Source: Oscillospiraceae bacterium
GTDB taxonomy: Bacteria; Bacillota_A; Clostridia; Monoglobales; WRBX01
Direction: 5' to 3'
NCBI GenBank assembly: GCA_009784335.1
Contig: WRBX01000010.1
Location: 1-11,697, forward strand
Length of the DNA stretch: 11,697 nt
Positions 1 through 6,874 of the stretch are shown here, piece by piece. Each line of letters starts with the position of its first letter. Position 1 is the stretch's first letter. The position numbers and the translations under genes are program-made. The notes under the pieces are model-generated. The model had not been told where the DNA came from, made no database searches, and was given only the letters and a program-made list of their open reading frames with translations.

Positions 1-273
1 CAAAATTCCGGTGATGCTTTTATCCTCATTCAACTCAGCAATCTTCCGCGTAAGCTCATCTTCAGAGGCATCTGCGCCAAATCGCACCAGCTCCGATTTA
101 ATCCCCACTTCCTCGCAATCGGCAATCTTGCCGCGAACATAAATCTCGCTCGCAGGATCACTGCCAACCAAAACAACAGCCAGCGCCGCACTAATCCCCT
201 CGCGCGCTATCCGCTCCTTCAGCTCCCGCTTAATCTTATTCGCCAACTTCAACCCATCTAAAATCTCAGCCAT
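1..273 (-). CDS. folD: FolD, bifunctional methylene-THF dehydrogenase/cyclohydrolase (partial, N-terminal 91 residues)
   Basis: The reading frame starts at an ATG read leftward from 273 and stays open to the window edge, so only the first 91 residues of a protein that is usually about 280 long are present. The start MAEILDGLKLANKIKRELK and the later VVLVGSDPASEIYVRGK match the FolD N-terminal catalytic domain: the second segment is the conserved VG-(D/N)-x-AS-x-x-Y-V-x-x-K signature, with Tyr and the catalytic Lys present. FolD is cytosolic and interconverts 5,10-methylene-THF and 10-formyl-THF for purine, fMet and thymidylate synthesis. A GAGGAG ribosome binding site lies over the stop codon of the upstream PstS-like gene, 10 bp away, so it is probably the third gene of the gltX transcript. 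The NADP-binding C-terminal domain lies outside the window. Confidence 0.93.
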   Translation of the reverse strand, partial: MAEILDGLKLANKIKRELKERIAREGISAALAVVLVGSDPASEIYVRGKIADCEEVGIKSELVRFGADASEDELTRKIAELNEDKSITGIL

Positions 274-283
274 ATAGCTCTCC

Positions 284-1495
284 TCATTTAACCGGAACAT
301 ATCCGGTTTTCTTAATCAATTCTTGCCCCTGGGGCGACAAAATCCATTCAATTAGCAACTTCGAATTCCCAGTAGGCTCACCCCTAGTCATCGCATAAAA
401 ATCGCCGCCAAAAGGATACTCTCCACTTTTAATGGTTTCGACCGATGGATAAATCCCATCAATAGAGAGTAACTTGATTTTATTGTTCTTGTTCATTTCC
501 GTCGCATAATATCTAAACGAATACCCAAGCGCACTTTTCGAATTTTTGAAATCGGCAGTTTTATGAATTATTCCACCCATGCCGCCCACAAATCTATCTT
601 GCGGTGGAGTTGCTAAATCGACACCTTTCATAAAATTCAAAAACGCGTTCTGACTACCCGAAAATTCAGCGCGCTGATATGCAAGAATTTCTTCATTGCT
701 ACCGCCAACTTCTTTCCAATTTGTTATTTTTCCAGCATAAATGTCTTGCAGCTGCTGCGTAGTCAAATTGTTAACCTTATTCTTTTCGTTAACAAAAAAT
801 ACAAAAGCATCGCGACCAATCGGAATGAAATTCCAATCGGCATCAATCTCTTCAGCTGCTCTTTGCTGCTCCATAGATGGCATAGGGACAAAAGCAATAT
901 CAGTAATCTTTTCAGTTATCCCGAAAACCGCACGAGCAGTTCCAGCGCAAGCGACAGGATTATCTTTAAGCTGTGCTCTCAATTCATTAACGACAAAATA
1001 ACTATAGTTTCCGTCATGCCTTATGTAATCGCGCTTTGGATAAACGGCACGAGCAAAAGCAGAATACACTGGATAGAGAGCAGTTGAACCATCAATAATT
1101 GGCAAATCGTCGATTAACCTGAGCATGCATGGCTCATCCAACTCAGCGAGCTTGCTAGGCTCTTTGAAAGGGTCATAAAGTGATAAATCAACTTCCACTT
1201 CTGGCATTTTCTTGCTTTCCGATAGTTGTTTAGAAAACTGAATTCCGCCATAAGTAAGAGGAAGAACGAGCATTGAAATTAGCAAAAATGCTGTGTAAAG
1301 TTTCCAAGCTCTTCTTCGCCATAAGAGACCAATCAAGAAGAGAGCTAATGTTACTACAAATATTAAGAATGCAGATATTATAATCCAATCAGTTCCGATA
1401 AATTGGCTAAGCAACATCAAAAGAAGACCGATTAGCACAGGAAAGCCAGCGAAAAGCACGATAGAGAAAGTTAAAAAAACTTTCAAATATTTCAT
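284..1495 (-). CDS. Membrane-anchored PstS-like substrate-binding protein
   Basis: This 403-residue protein has three hydrophobic helices (about residues 8-30, 37-58 and 66-84), then a periplasmic-type binding domain from about residue 125. PIIDGSTALYPVY (132-144) and NLTTQQLQDIYAGKITNW (243-260) are hallmarks of the PstS/PBP-like phosphate-binding family; RAEFSGSQNAF (275-285) corresponds to the ligand-loop region. RRRAWK between helices 2 and 3 should face the cytoplasm, which puts the binding domain outside the cell. An ordinary Gram-positive PstS is a lipoprotein with a lipobox; none is seen here, and the three-helix anchor is unusual. The ATG overlaps the gltX stop by 4 bp (ATGA) and has a GGAGG site just upstream, so translation is probably coupled to gltX. 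No pstC, pstA or pstB is in the window, so it may sense or scavenge phosphate or another anion rather than feed a linked transporter. The ligand is inferred from family only. Confidence 0.85.
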   Translation of the reverse strand: MKYLKVFLTFSIVLFAGFPVLIGLLLMLLSQFIGTDWIIISAFLIFVVTLALFLIGLLWRRRAWKLYTAFLLISMLVLPLTYGGIQFSKQLSESKKMPEVEVDLSLYDPFKEPSKLAELDEPCMLRLIDDLPIIDGSTALYPVYSAFARAVYPKRDYIRHDGNYSYFVVNELRAQLKDNPVACAGTARAVFGITEKITDIAFVPMPSMEQQRAAEEIDADWNFIPIGRDAFVFFVNEKNKVNNLTTQQLQDIYAGKITNWKEVGGSNEEILAYQRAEFSGSQNAFLNFMKGVDLATPPQDRFVGGMGGIIHKTADFKNSKSALGYSFRYYATEMNKNNKIKLLSIDGIYPSVETIKSGEYPFGGDFYAMTRGEPTGNSKLLIEWILSPQGQELIKKTGYVPVK

Positions 1496-2934
1496 AACGA
1501 ACCTCCAAGTTTCCCCATCGCTATATTCACTCTTCTAATCGTCTCTGCCTTCCCCAAAATTTGCGCAATTTCAACTCCGCCGCCGGGGGTGAATTGCTTG
1601 CCCGAAAGTGCAACGCGAAGCGGGAACATTATCTGCCCGTTTTTCAAGCCCAACTTTTCAACCAATGCAATCACTTCATCATGCAAATCGGCAAAATCCT
1701 CCAATCCTTCAATCAAAGCCAAAACTTCCTTCAAAGCAATCAGCGAATTCTCTCTATCCGTCTTCATTTTTTTATGCTCAAATAACTCGGCATCATATTC
1801 CGGCAGCTCATAAAAAAAATCAATCTGCTCGGGAATATCGCCCAAGCGCTCCAACCGCGGCTGCAGCAATTTCGCAATATCATGCTTGCTATACGGCGAA
1901 TTCTGCAAGGCCTGCACTATATAGGGCCGCGCCTTAGCAAAAAACTCATCCTCGCTAAGCTCGCGGATATATTCGCCATTGAACCACGCCAATTTCGCCT
2001 CATCGAAAATCGCCGGCGATTTGGAAATCCCTTCCACATCAAAAATCTCGCAAAGCTCGCTCATTGTGAACTTCTCGCGCTCACTCCGCGGGCTCCAACC
2101 CAAAAGCACAATATAGTTGATAATCGCCTCTTTTAAGTAGCCCTTATCGATAAAATCCTGATAATTTGCATCGCCGTCGCGCTTGGATAATTTATGAGTG
2201 CTATCCCGCATAACCGGCGAAACATGGATATATTCGGGCACTTCCCAGCCAAGCGCCCGATAGAGCAGATTATACTTCGGCGACGATGAAAGATACTCAT
2301 TTCCTCGGATAACATGCGTGATTCCCATCAAATGATCGTCGATAACATTGGCAAAATTATATGTCGGCATGCCATCGGATTTCAGCAAAACCTGATCCTC
2401 AAGCGTGGCATTTTGCACAGTGACCTTGCCGAAAACCAAATCTTCGAAAGAAGTCTCGCCATTTTTCGGCATCTTCTGACGGATGACGAATGGCTCGCCG
2501 CTATCCAGCAATTTCTGCAATTCAGCGGGCGGCAAATTTCTGCAATGCCCGTCATACATCGGCGGAATTTTCCGCGCCTCGCAACTCGCGCGCACCTCAT
2601 CCAGCCGCTCCTTGCCGCAGAAACAATAATATGCTTCGCTTTTTTTCACCAGCTCCAAGGCATATTTTTTATAAGAATCACGGCGCTCACTCTGAATATA
2701 CGGCCCGAACTCCCCGCCAACATCGGGCCCCTCATCCCAATTCATCCCGCAATCTCTGAGGGTTTGGTAAATCACTTCCTCAGCGCCGTCCACCTTGCGC
2801 TCCTGATCGGTATCCTCAATGCGCAAAATAAAGCGGCCGCCATGCCTCTTGGTCAAAAGATAGGTAAAAAGCGCGGTTCTCAAATTCCCAATATGCATAA
2901 ACCCCGTTGGGCTCGGCGCAAATCTAGTTCTCAT
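1492..2934 (-). CDS. gltX: Glutamyl-tRNA synthetase (class I)
   Basis: This 480-residue cytosolic enzyme charges tRNA(Glu), and in many Gram-positive bacteria also tRNA(Gln), with glutamate. The class I signature is visible: FAPSPTGFMHIGN near the N-terminus with the HIGH-type motif HIGN at 14-17, and the KMSKS-type loop HKLSKRDGD at 247-255. The conserved HVIRGNEYLSSSPKY stretch starts at 207. C104, C106 and C131 (with Y103 and H130 nearby) resemble the zinc site of bacterial GluRS. Length is normal. The ATG at 2934 is set by an AGGAG site at 2942-2946 with 7-nt spacing and by the natural MRTRFAPSPTG start. A promoter and a possible PhoP box lie directly upstream. It is the first gene of the operon with the PstS-like gene and folD, an unusual partnership. 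Whether this enzyme is discriminating or non-discriminating cannot be told from sequence. Confidence 0.97.
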   Translation of the reverse strand: MRTRFAPSPTGFMHIGNLRTALFTYLLTKRHGGRFILRIEDTDQERKVDGAEEVIYQTLRDCGMNWDEGPDVGGEFGPYIQSERRDSYKKYALELVKKSEAYYCFCGKERLDEVRASCEARKIPPMYDGHCRNLPPAELQKLLDSGEPFVIRQKMPKNGETSFEDLVFGKVTVQNATLEDQVLLKSDGMPTYNFANVIDDHLMGITHVIRGNEYLSSSPKYNLLYRALGWEVPEYIHVSPVMRDSTHKLSKRDGDANYQDFIDKGYLKEAIINYIVLLGWSPRSEREKFTMSELCEIFDVEGISKSPAIFDEAKLAWFNGEYIRELSEDEFFAKARPYIVQALQNSPYSKHDIAKLLQPRLERLGDIPEQIDFFYELPEYDAELFEHKKMKTDRENSLIALKEVLALIEGLEDFADLHDEVIALVEKLGLKNGQIMFPLRVALSGKQFTPGGGVEIAQILGKAETIRRVNIAMGKLGGSL

Positions 2935-2941
2935 AAGTCAA

Positions 2942-2985
2942 CTCCTAACAATTTTAAAGTAACATTTTTCAATAAATCATGTCAA
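2942..2985 (-). promoter_or_regulatory. Promoter and ribosome binding site of gltX
   Basis: Read leftward, a perfect -35 box TTGACA (2985-2980) is followed by an 18-bp spacer and the -10 box TACTTT (2961-2956). A TG one base before the -10 box makes it an extended -10. Transcription would start near 2949, giving a leader of about 15 nt that holds the AGGAG ribosome binding site (2946-2942). The weak -10 box and long spacer suggest a promoter that could respond to an activator. The hexamer array at 2987-3025 begins one base upstream of the -35 box. Confidence 0.65.
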
Positions 2986-2986
2986 C

Positions 2987-3025
2987 TTAACAAAAACTTA
3001 ACACAATCTTTACAAAAACTTAACA
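2987..3025. promoter_or_regulatory. Candidate PhoP box: four TT(A/T)ACA repeats at 11-bp period
   Basis: On the plus strand, TTAACA, TTAACA, TTTACA and TTAACA start at 2987, 2998, 3009 and 3020, each separated by exactly 5 bp. The 14-mer ACAAAAACTTAACA occurs twice exactly (2990 and 3012), so the array reads as two dimer sites 22 bp apart, on the same face of the helix. This matches the known Bacillus PhoP box: TT(A/T/C)A(C/T)A direct repeats with about 5-bp spacers, four per core site. The flanks hold no fifth hexamer in register. The array sits between two divergent promoters, abutting the gltX -35 box and 18 bp before the surface-protein -35 box. The direction of regulation is not known. 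Confidence 0.65.
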
Positions 3026-3043
3026 TAACTGCCGTTTTTTCTA

Positions 3044-3099
3044 TTGCTTTTTTTAAAAAAATGTTGTAAGATGATTTCAAGATGGGGGAGCAGAAGGAG
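3044..3099 (+). promoter_or_regulatory. Promoter and ribosome binding site of the SLH surface-protein gene
   Basis: TTGCTT (3044-3049), a 17-bp spacer made mostly of T then A runs, and TAAGAT (3067-3072) form a sigma-A-like promoter. Transcription would start near 3079, leaving a leader of about 28 nt that contains AAGGAG (3094-3099), 7 nt before the ATG at 3107. This also rules out the longer reading-frame start at 3044, which would lie upstream of the transcript start. Confidence 0.6.
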
Positions 3100-3106
3100 T
3101 AGAACA

Positions 3107-5902
3107 ATGAAAAACTCAATCAAAAAGGCAGTATCAATCCTAGTTTCAATGGTAATGATTTTTGGATTTATGCCATCGCTAATGTTTTCAGTCACAAAGG
3201 CTGAAGAAGAAGTATTGCCAATCGATGAATTAACTTTTGTCGAGGTGGATATCGAGGATCTAGACGAATTTGACGATGATCCTGTAGCTGAGCGTCAATA
3301 TCAATTCGTCATTGAAGAAGAAGAAGTTATATTAGCAGGTGAACCTGCGCTCAGAGAAAAGGCTGTAGAAGCATTCCCGGAACGCTCAGAAGAGCTCAAA
3401 ATGAAATGGTTCCTAGACGAAGAATGCGAAGATGAATGGAATGAAGAAGAAGAAGAGGCACCGGCAAAGTTATTTGGCATATCAAATGTGGCAGATAATG
3501 ATGCAGAGCTTAGAGCGCTATTGCAAGATGATTCAATTGATACAATTCTAATCCGAGGCACTCCCCAGCCGGGCAACACTTCAACAATGAGCATCGGAGG
3601 ATTAACAGTAGGACTAAACAGCATAACAATAAATTATGATAGAGAAGTAAAGCTAGAATCATATTATGCCGGCGGCGCATTTATCACTACAAATAGCGGG
3701 CCGCATTTTCAGTTTTCCAATGCTGCTACAGTTTCTATGACATTTAAGAATGTTCAATTAAAATGCGCAGCAGGTTCCGGAGGTTTAGCGATCGGAAATG
3801 CGCTGTTCGACATGATAGGTGAAAACACCATACCCGGATTTTCAAATGTAAAAGAAGGTCATCTCGAGATTTCCATTAGCACAGGAAGTATGAGAATGTG
3901 GGGCGATGCAAAGATATCCCATCGCACCGGTAGCCAAGGCGGCGCAATATATATGCAATCAAACGGCAAGTTGTTTATGTATGAAAACTCAGTTATCAGC
4001 GATAATGAAGGTAAGAATGGTGGAGCTATATATATTCAAGGTAACAACAGTGAAATTAATATGTATGGAAATAGCACAATACGCGATAACAAGATTCCAT
4101 TGGGCTTTTCCGGTGCCGGTATTCTTATTAACAGTGGCACTCTTAACATGTATGGAAACTCATCAATTACCGGAAATATCGCACAAGGTTATTTTAGTGA
4201 TTCAACCAATAGTAATGGCGGTGGCGTGCGTTGTTCGTCATCCGGTGCTATTAATCTATATAACACTGCTAAAATTACAAATAACAGAGCTACCGGAGGC
4301 GGCGGAATTCATGCCACTGACCTAAACAAAGTTAAAGCGGAGATAGGAGTAATTTTTGCAGGAAATATAGCTAATAGAGCTTATTTAGATACAAGCCCGG
4401 GCACCGTCGCTGCACACAATGCGTTAATCAAAACAACTGCCATTTCGCTGCCAACCCCGCCGGCCGGGCAGTTTACTATTTCTTGGAATAATTATGATAT
4501 TAATTATACCAGCGGCACTTTAATCGTTGACCCTTTTGCTACTCCTGTGCCGACAGTTGAGCCAACATCAGAGCCAACCGGGCAGCCAACGGTTGAACCG
4601 ACACAAACACCGACCAACACACCAACGCAAACACCTACAAACATGCCGACTGATATACCTACAAGCATACCAACGCAAACGCCTACAAACATGCCGACTG
4701 ATATACCAACAAGCATACCAACGCAAACGCCCACAAGTGTGCCAACTGGCATACCGACAAACACACCAACGCAAATTCCGACGAACACACCAACAAGCAT
4801 ACCTACGCAAATACCAACAAGCATACCTACACAAACTCCAACCGGAATGCCAACCCTAATTCCTACAGAAAATCCAACTGAGTTGCCTACACAAGTGCCG
4901 ACAACAAACCCATCATCAGTGCCCACATCAGTGCCAACCCCAATCGACTGGGGCGAAACAACCACCAACGGCGGTGATGCAACTGATGGTGATGGCAACG
5001 GCGAAGGAAAAATCGTGGTGGATGGCGTTGGTTCAATAGATGTATCAGACCTTGAGGATAGATACTACGATGGAACTCCGCAAACGCCAAAACCGCACAT
5101 TGAACTCGAAGATGGCACAGTACTGGTGGAAGGTGTGGATTACACTCTTGAATGGCAAGATAATGTCGAGGTAGGGCAAGCAAAATGTATTGTAACATTT
5201 ATTGGAAAATATACAGGCAAATCCACAATCACATTTAAAATTCTACCCGGGCTTATCAAAGATGACCACTTCGCATACATTAAAGGCTATGAAGATGGCG
5301 GATTTAGGCCAATCAATAATATGACTCGCGCCGAAACCGCTGTGATGTTCGCAAGGTTAATGGCCAACAAAATGAATGTGGACTACGAAGTTAAAGGGCT
5401 ATTCAGCGATGTAGGCAAAGTTTCAGATGGTTATTGGTTCGCAAAAGAGGTGGAATACCTAGCCGAGCTTGGGATAATAAATGGCTATGCTGAAGCCGGA
5501 GGTGGAAAATACTTTGATCCGTTTGGCCCAATAACCCGCGCGGAGTTTGCCGCAATCGCCTCGAGATTTGAAAATTTGGAGAAATCGGATAGCGTCTCAT
5601 TCAGCGATGTTCATCAGGGTTTTTGGGCTTATGATGCAATAATCAGCGCAGCTGCAAAAGGCTGGGTAAACGGCTATGAAGACGGCAGCTTTGGCCCGGC
5701 GAACAAAATAACGCGCGCCGAAGTTGTAACACTGGTGAATCGTGTGCTCGAGCGCGTGTATGGCGGGCCACTGGAGGGAATGATTATTCCGCATGATGTG
5801 TCTAGCTCATATTGGGCATATCAAGACATTCTTGAAGCCATGAACGCACATGATTTTGAGATTAGAAATGAAAAAGAAGTATGGACAAATTTGAGAAAAT
5901 AG
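3107..5902 (+). CDS. Secreted SLH-domain surface protein with beta-helix and Pro-Thr repeat linker
   Basis: The mature protein is probably held on the cell wall by its C-terminus. Seen in order in 931 residues: signal peptide (KK, hydrophobic core, likely cleavage near 32, before EEE); a very acidic stretch (33-118); a beta-helix-like region (about 125-475) with repeats such as GGAIYMQSNGKLFMYENS and GGAIYIQGNNSEINMYGNS from 278 to 401; a linker of PTxx tetrapeptides (482-611); a small beta-sandwich-like domain with YYDGTPQTPKP and VEGVDYTLEW (643-713); then SLH units with TRAE motifs at 740, 810 and 869, plus a short fourth half-unit (about 895-916). SLH domains are known to bind pyruvylated secondary cell wall polymer. 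The beta-helix could bind or cut polysaccharide or act as an adhesin; no catalytic residues are recognised. The ATG at 3107 is chosen for its AAGGAG site and signal peptide; an in-frame ATG at 3044 lies in the promoter. The two genes downstream follow at 38- and 43-bp gaps. Confidence 0.9.
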   Translation: MKNSIKKAVSILVSMVMIFGFMPSLMFSVTKAEEEVLPIDELTFVEVDIEDLDEFDDDPVAERQYQFVIEEEEVILAGEPALREKAVEAFPERSEELKMKWFLDEECEDEWNEEEEEAPAKLFGISNVADNDAELRALLQDDSIDTILIRGTPQPGNTSTMSIGGLTVGLNSITINYDREVKLESYYAGGAFITTNSGPHFQFSNAATVSMTFKNVQLKCAAGSGGLAIGNALFDMIGENTIPGFSNVKEGHLEISISTGSMRMWGDAKISHRTGSQGGAIYMQSNGKLFMYENSVISDNEGKNGGAIYIQGNNSEINMYGNSTIRDNKIPLGFSGAGILINSGTLNMYGNSSITGNIAQGYFSDSTNSNGGGVRCSSSGAINLYNTAKITNNRATGGGGIHATDLNKVKAEIGVIFAGNIANRAYLDTSPGTVAAHNALIKTTAISLPTPPAGQFTISWNNYDINYTSGTLIVDPFATPVPTVEPTSEPTGQPTVEPTQTPTNTPTQTPTNMPTDIPTSIPTQTPTNMPTDIPTSIPTQTPTSVPTGIPTNTPTQIPTNTPTSIPTQIPTSIPTQTPTGMPTLIPTENPTELPTQVPTTNPSSVPTSVPTPIDWGETTTNGGDATDGDGNGEGKIVVDGVGSIDVSDLEDRYYDGTPQTPKPHIELEDGTVLVEGVDYTLEWQDNVEVGQAKCIVTFIGKYTGKSTITFKILPGLIKDDHFAYIKGYEDGGFRPINNMTRAETAVMFARLMANKMNVDYEVKGLFSDVGKVSDGYWFAKEVEYLAELGIINGYAEAGGGKYFDPFGPITRAEFAAIASRFENLEKSDSVSFSDVHQGFWAYDAIISAAAKGWVNGYEDGSFGPANKITRAEVVTLVNRVLERVYGGPLEGMIIPHDVSSSYWAYQDILEAMNAHDFEIRNEKEVWTNLRK
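4544..4942 (+). repeat. Imperfect 12-bp tandem repeat encoding PTxx linker, with 48-bp higher-order units
   Basis: The DNA repeats a 12-bp unit coding Pro-Thr-x-x about 30 times. A 48-bp higher-order unit (PTQT-PTNM-PTDI-PTSI) starts at 4622 and again at 4670 with 46 of 48 bases identical, and a third, diverged copy starts at 4718. This near-identity indicates recent duplication, probably by replication slippage, so length may vary between strains. The linker would be extended and could be O-glycosylated or span the wall layer; that is inference. Confidence 0.9.
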
Positions 5903-5940
5903 TTAAATACTAATATCTATATAAGAAGGGAGCGATTAAA

Positions 5941-6264
5941 ATGGAAGTAAAATTCAACGACTATTTTGCCGATAAGCTGGAAATCCTGGCCGGTAAAATA
6001 GAAAAGCAAACCGTGAATTTGCAAGAAATCATCGAAGATGAAAATGCGCTGGAAGCAGCGCAGAAAATTTTCGAAAAGGTCGATTATGATTTCAAAAATG
6101 CATGCTTCGATATTTTCGAGGCGGCCGATGTTAGCGAGGAGTGGCGCGAGGATGAGAATCTCCTCTCGAACATCAAAGCGATTTTGGATGAGGTGAAAGA
6201 TAGCATTGTCCAAATGAAGTATGAAATTTTAAGCCTGATTGTGCCAAGTTTGCACGCGGCCTAG
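5941..6264 (+). CDS. Uncharacterised acidic helical protein, 107 residues
   Basis: I do not recognise this protein. It starts at an ATG with a good AAGGGAG site (5926-5932) 8 nt upstream, 38 bp after the SLH gene stop, and probably shares its transcript. It has no signal peptide or membrane helix; the composition is Glu/Asp/Lys-rich and looks helical, so it is likely a small soluble cytosolic protein. Two Cys residues are not in a metal-binding pattern. The last residues (VPSLHAA) end at a TAG directly before a hairpin repeat (6267-6287), so the original C-terminus may have been altered by that insertion. The good ribosome binding site and the lack of internal stops support a real gene. Confidence 0.65.
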   Translation: MEVKFNDYFADKLEILAGKIEKQTVNLQEIIEDENALEAAQKIFEKVDYDFKNACFDIFEAADVSEEWREDENLLSNIKAILDEVKDSIVQMKYEILSLIVPSLHAA

Positions 6265-6266
6265 TC

Positions 6267-6287
6267 ATTCCGTGCTTGACACGGAAT
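6267..6287. repeat. Small perfect hairpin, ATTCCGTG / CACGGAAT
   Basis: An 8-bp perfect inverted repeat with the 5-nt loop CTTGA lies just after the 107-residue gene and before the ribosome binding site of the next gene. CATTCCGTGCTTGACACGGAAT resembles a short palindrome that I recall as dispersed in many bacterial genomes, so it is more likely a repeat than a terminator: no T-run follows it. It could still shape the stability of the message between the two genes. Confidence 0.6.
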
Positions 6288-6307
6288 ATAAAGAAAGGAT
6301 GATTAAA

Positions 6308-6874
6308 ATGGCTGGAAAGAAAAAAGAATTTAAGGTATCTCATGTGCCGGATTTCGATTTTTTGACTGACGGCTCGGTAATCCATCGAGAGACGGAAATG
6401 TCTCCCGAGCTTGCAGCGGTGCTAAAAGAGTTGAATGCTGACTATGACAAGAAAAGCAAGGATGTTGTTGCTGTAAAAGAGCAGCAAAACCGCGCATCGA
6501 AAAAGCAGGATAAAAACATTAAAAAGAACTTACATAAAGCGTTCGATGATGAATATGGCAAGCGTTCAAGGGTTGCTGAGATTATCGGCAAGTGCAAAGA
6601 TAAAATCGGCAGCACTCTAAAAGGAGTGAGGGAAGTTGGATTGGAAGCGCTGAGTGCAGGCAAAAAAGCTTTTAATGATACTGCCTACATGGAAGGTAGT
6701 CCATCACTAAGAGATGCACTAAAAATGTTTGCCAATGCTGCTAATGGGCGCCCTGTGAAAGAAGGCGTGCTTGTCCAACAAGATTTTTATCGAAAAACTG
6801 CGGAAAAAAGAATCGACGAAATGAAAGGCAATGGGCCGAAAATCAAGTCAACTATTGATCCTAAGCTTTTATAG
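6308..6874 (+). CDS. Uncharacterised basic protein, 188 residues
   Basis: I do not recognise this protein. The ATG at 6308 has an AAAGGA site (6294-6299) 8 nt upstream; the in-frame ATG at 6299 overlaps that site, and the longer frame from 6239 runs back through the hairpin repeat, so both were rejected. The sequence is rich in Lys, starts MAGKKKEFKV, and has a charged, probably helical centre (about 38-90) with many Lys, Gln and Asp residues, then KMFANAANGRPVKEG and a basic tail. No signal peptide, membrane segment or enzyme motif is visible. A soluble or nucleic-acid-associated role is possible but unproven. It is the last gene of the rightward group and its end overlaps the end of the convergent methyltransferase gene by 14 bp. 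Confidence 0.65.
   Translation: MAGKKKEFKVSHVPDFDFLTDGSVIHRETEMSPELAAVLKELNADYDKKSKDVVAVKEQQNRASKKQDKNIKKNLHKAFDDEYGKRSRVAEIIGKCKDKIGSTLKGVREVGLEALSAGKKAFNDTAYMEGSPSLRDALKMFANAANGRPVKEGVLVQQDFYRKTAEKRIDEMKGNGPKIKSTIDPKLL

Noticed and set aside
2314..3069. 251-residue open frame on the plus strand over the gltX 5' part and the intergenic region
   Set aside because: It is antisense to the conserved GluRS catalytic domain, shows no family motif and runs through the divergent promoters.
3044..3106. Longer N-terminus for the SLH protein (21 extra residues)
   Set aside because: The extra codons include the -35 and -10 boxes, and would place a basic, Cys-containing tail before a clear signal peptide. 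AAGGAG supports the ATG at 3107.
4544..4942. CRISPR-like array
   Set aside because: Units are 12 and 48 bp, directly adjacent, without unique spacers, and stay in the reading frame as PTxx repeats.
4504..4998. 164-residue open frame on the minus strand with repeated VGVCVGM-like units
   Set aside because: It is the antisense shadow of the 12-bp Pro-Thr repeat; any frame across such an array stays open. It has no ribosome binding site and would be a strange hydrophobic Val-Gly-Cys repeat.
6267..6287. Rho-independent terminator between the two small unknown genes
   Set aside because: The stem is perfect but no T-run follows on either strand, and it resembles a dispersed palindromic repeat.
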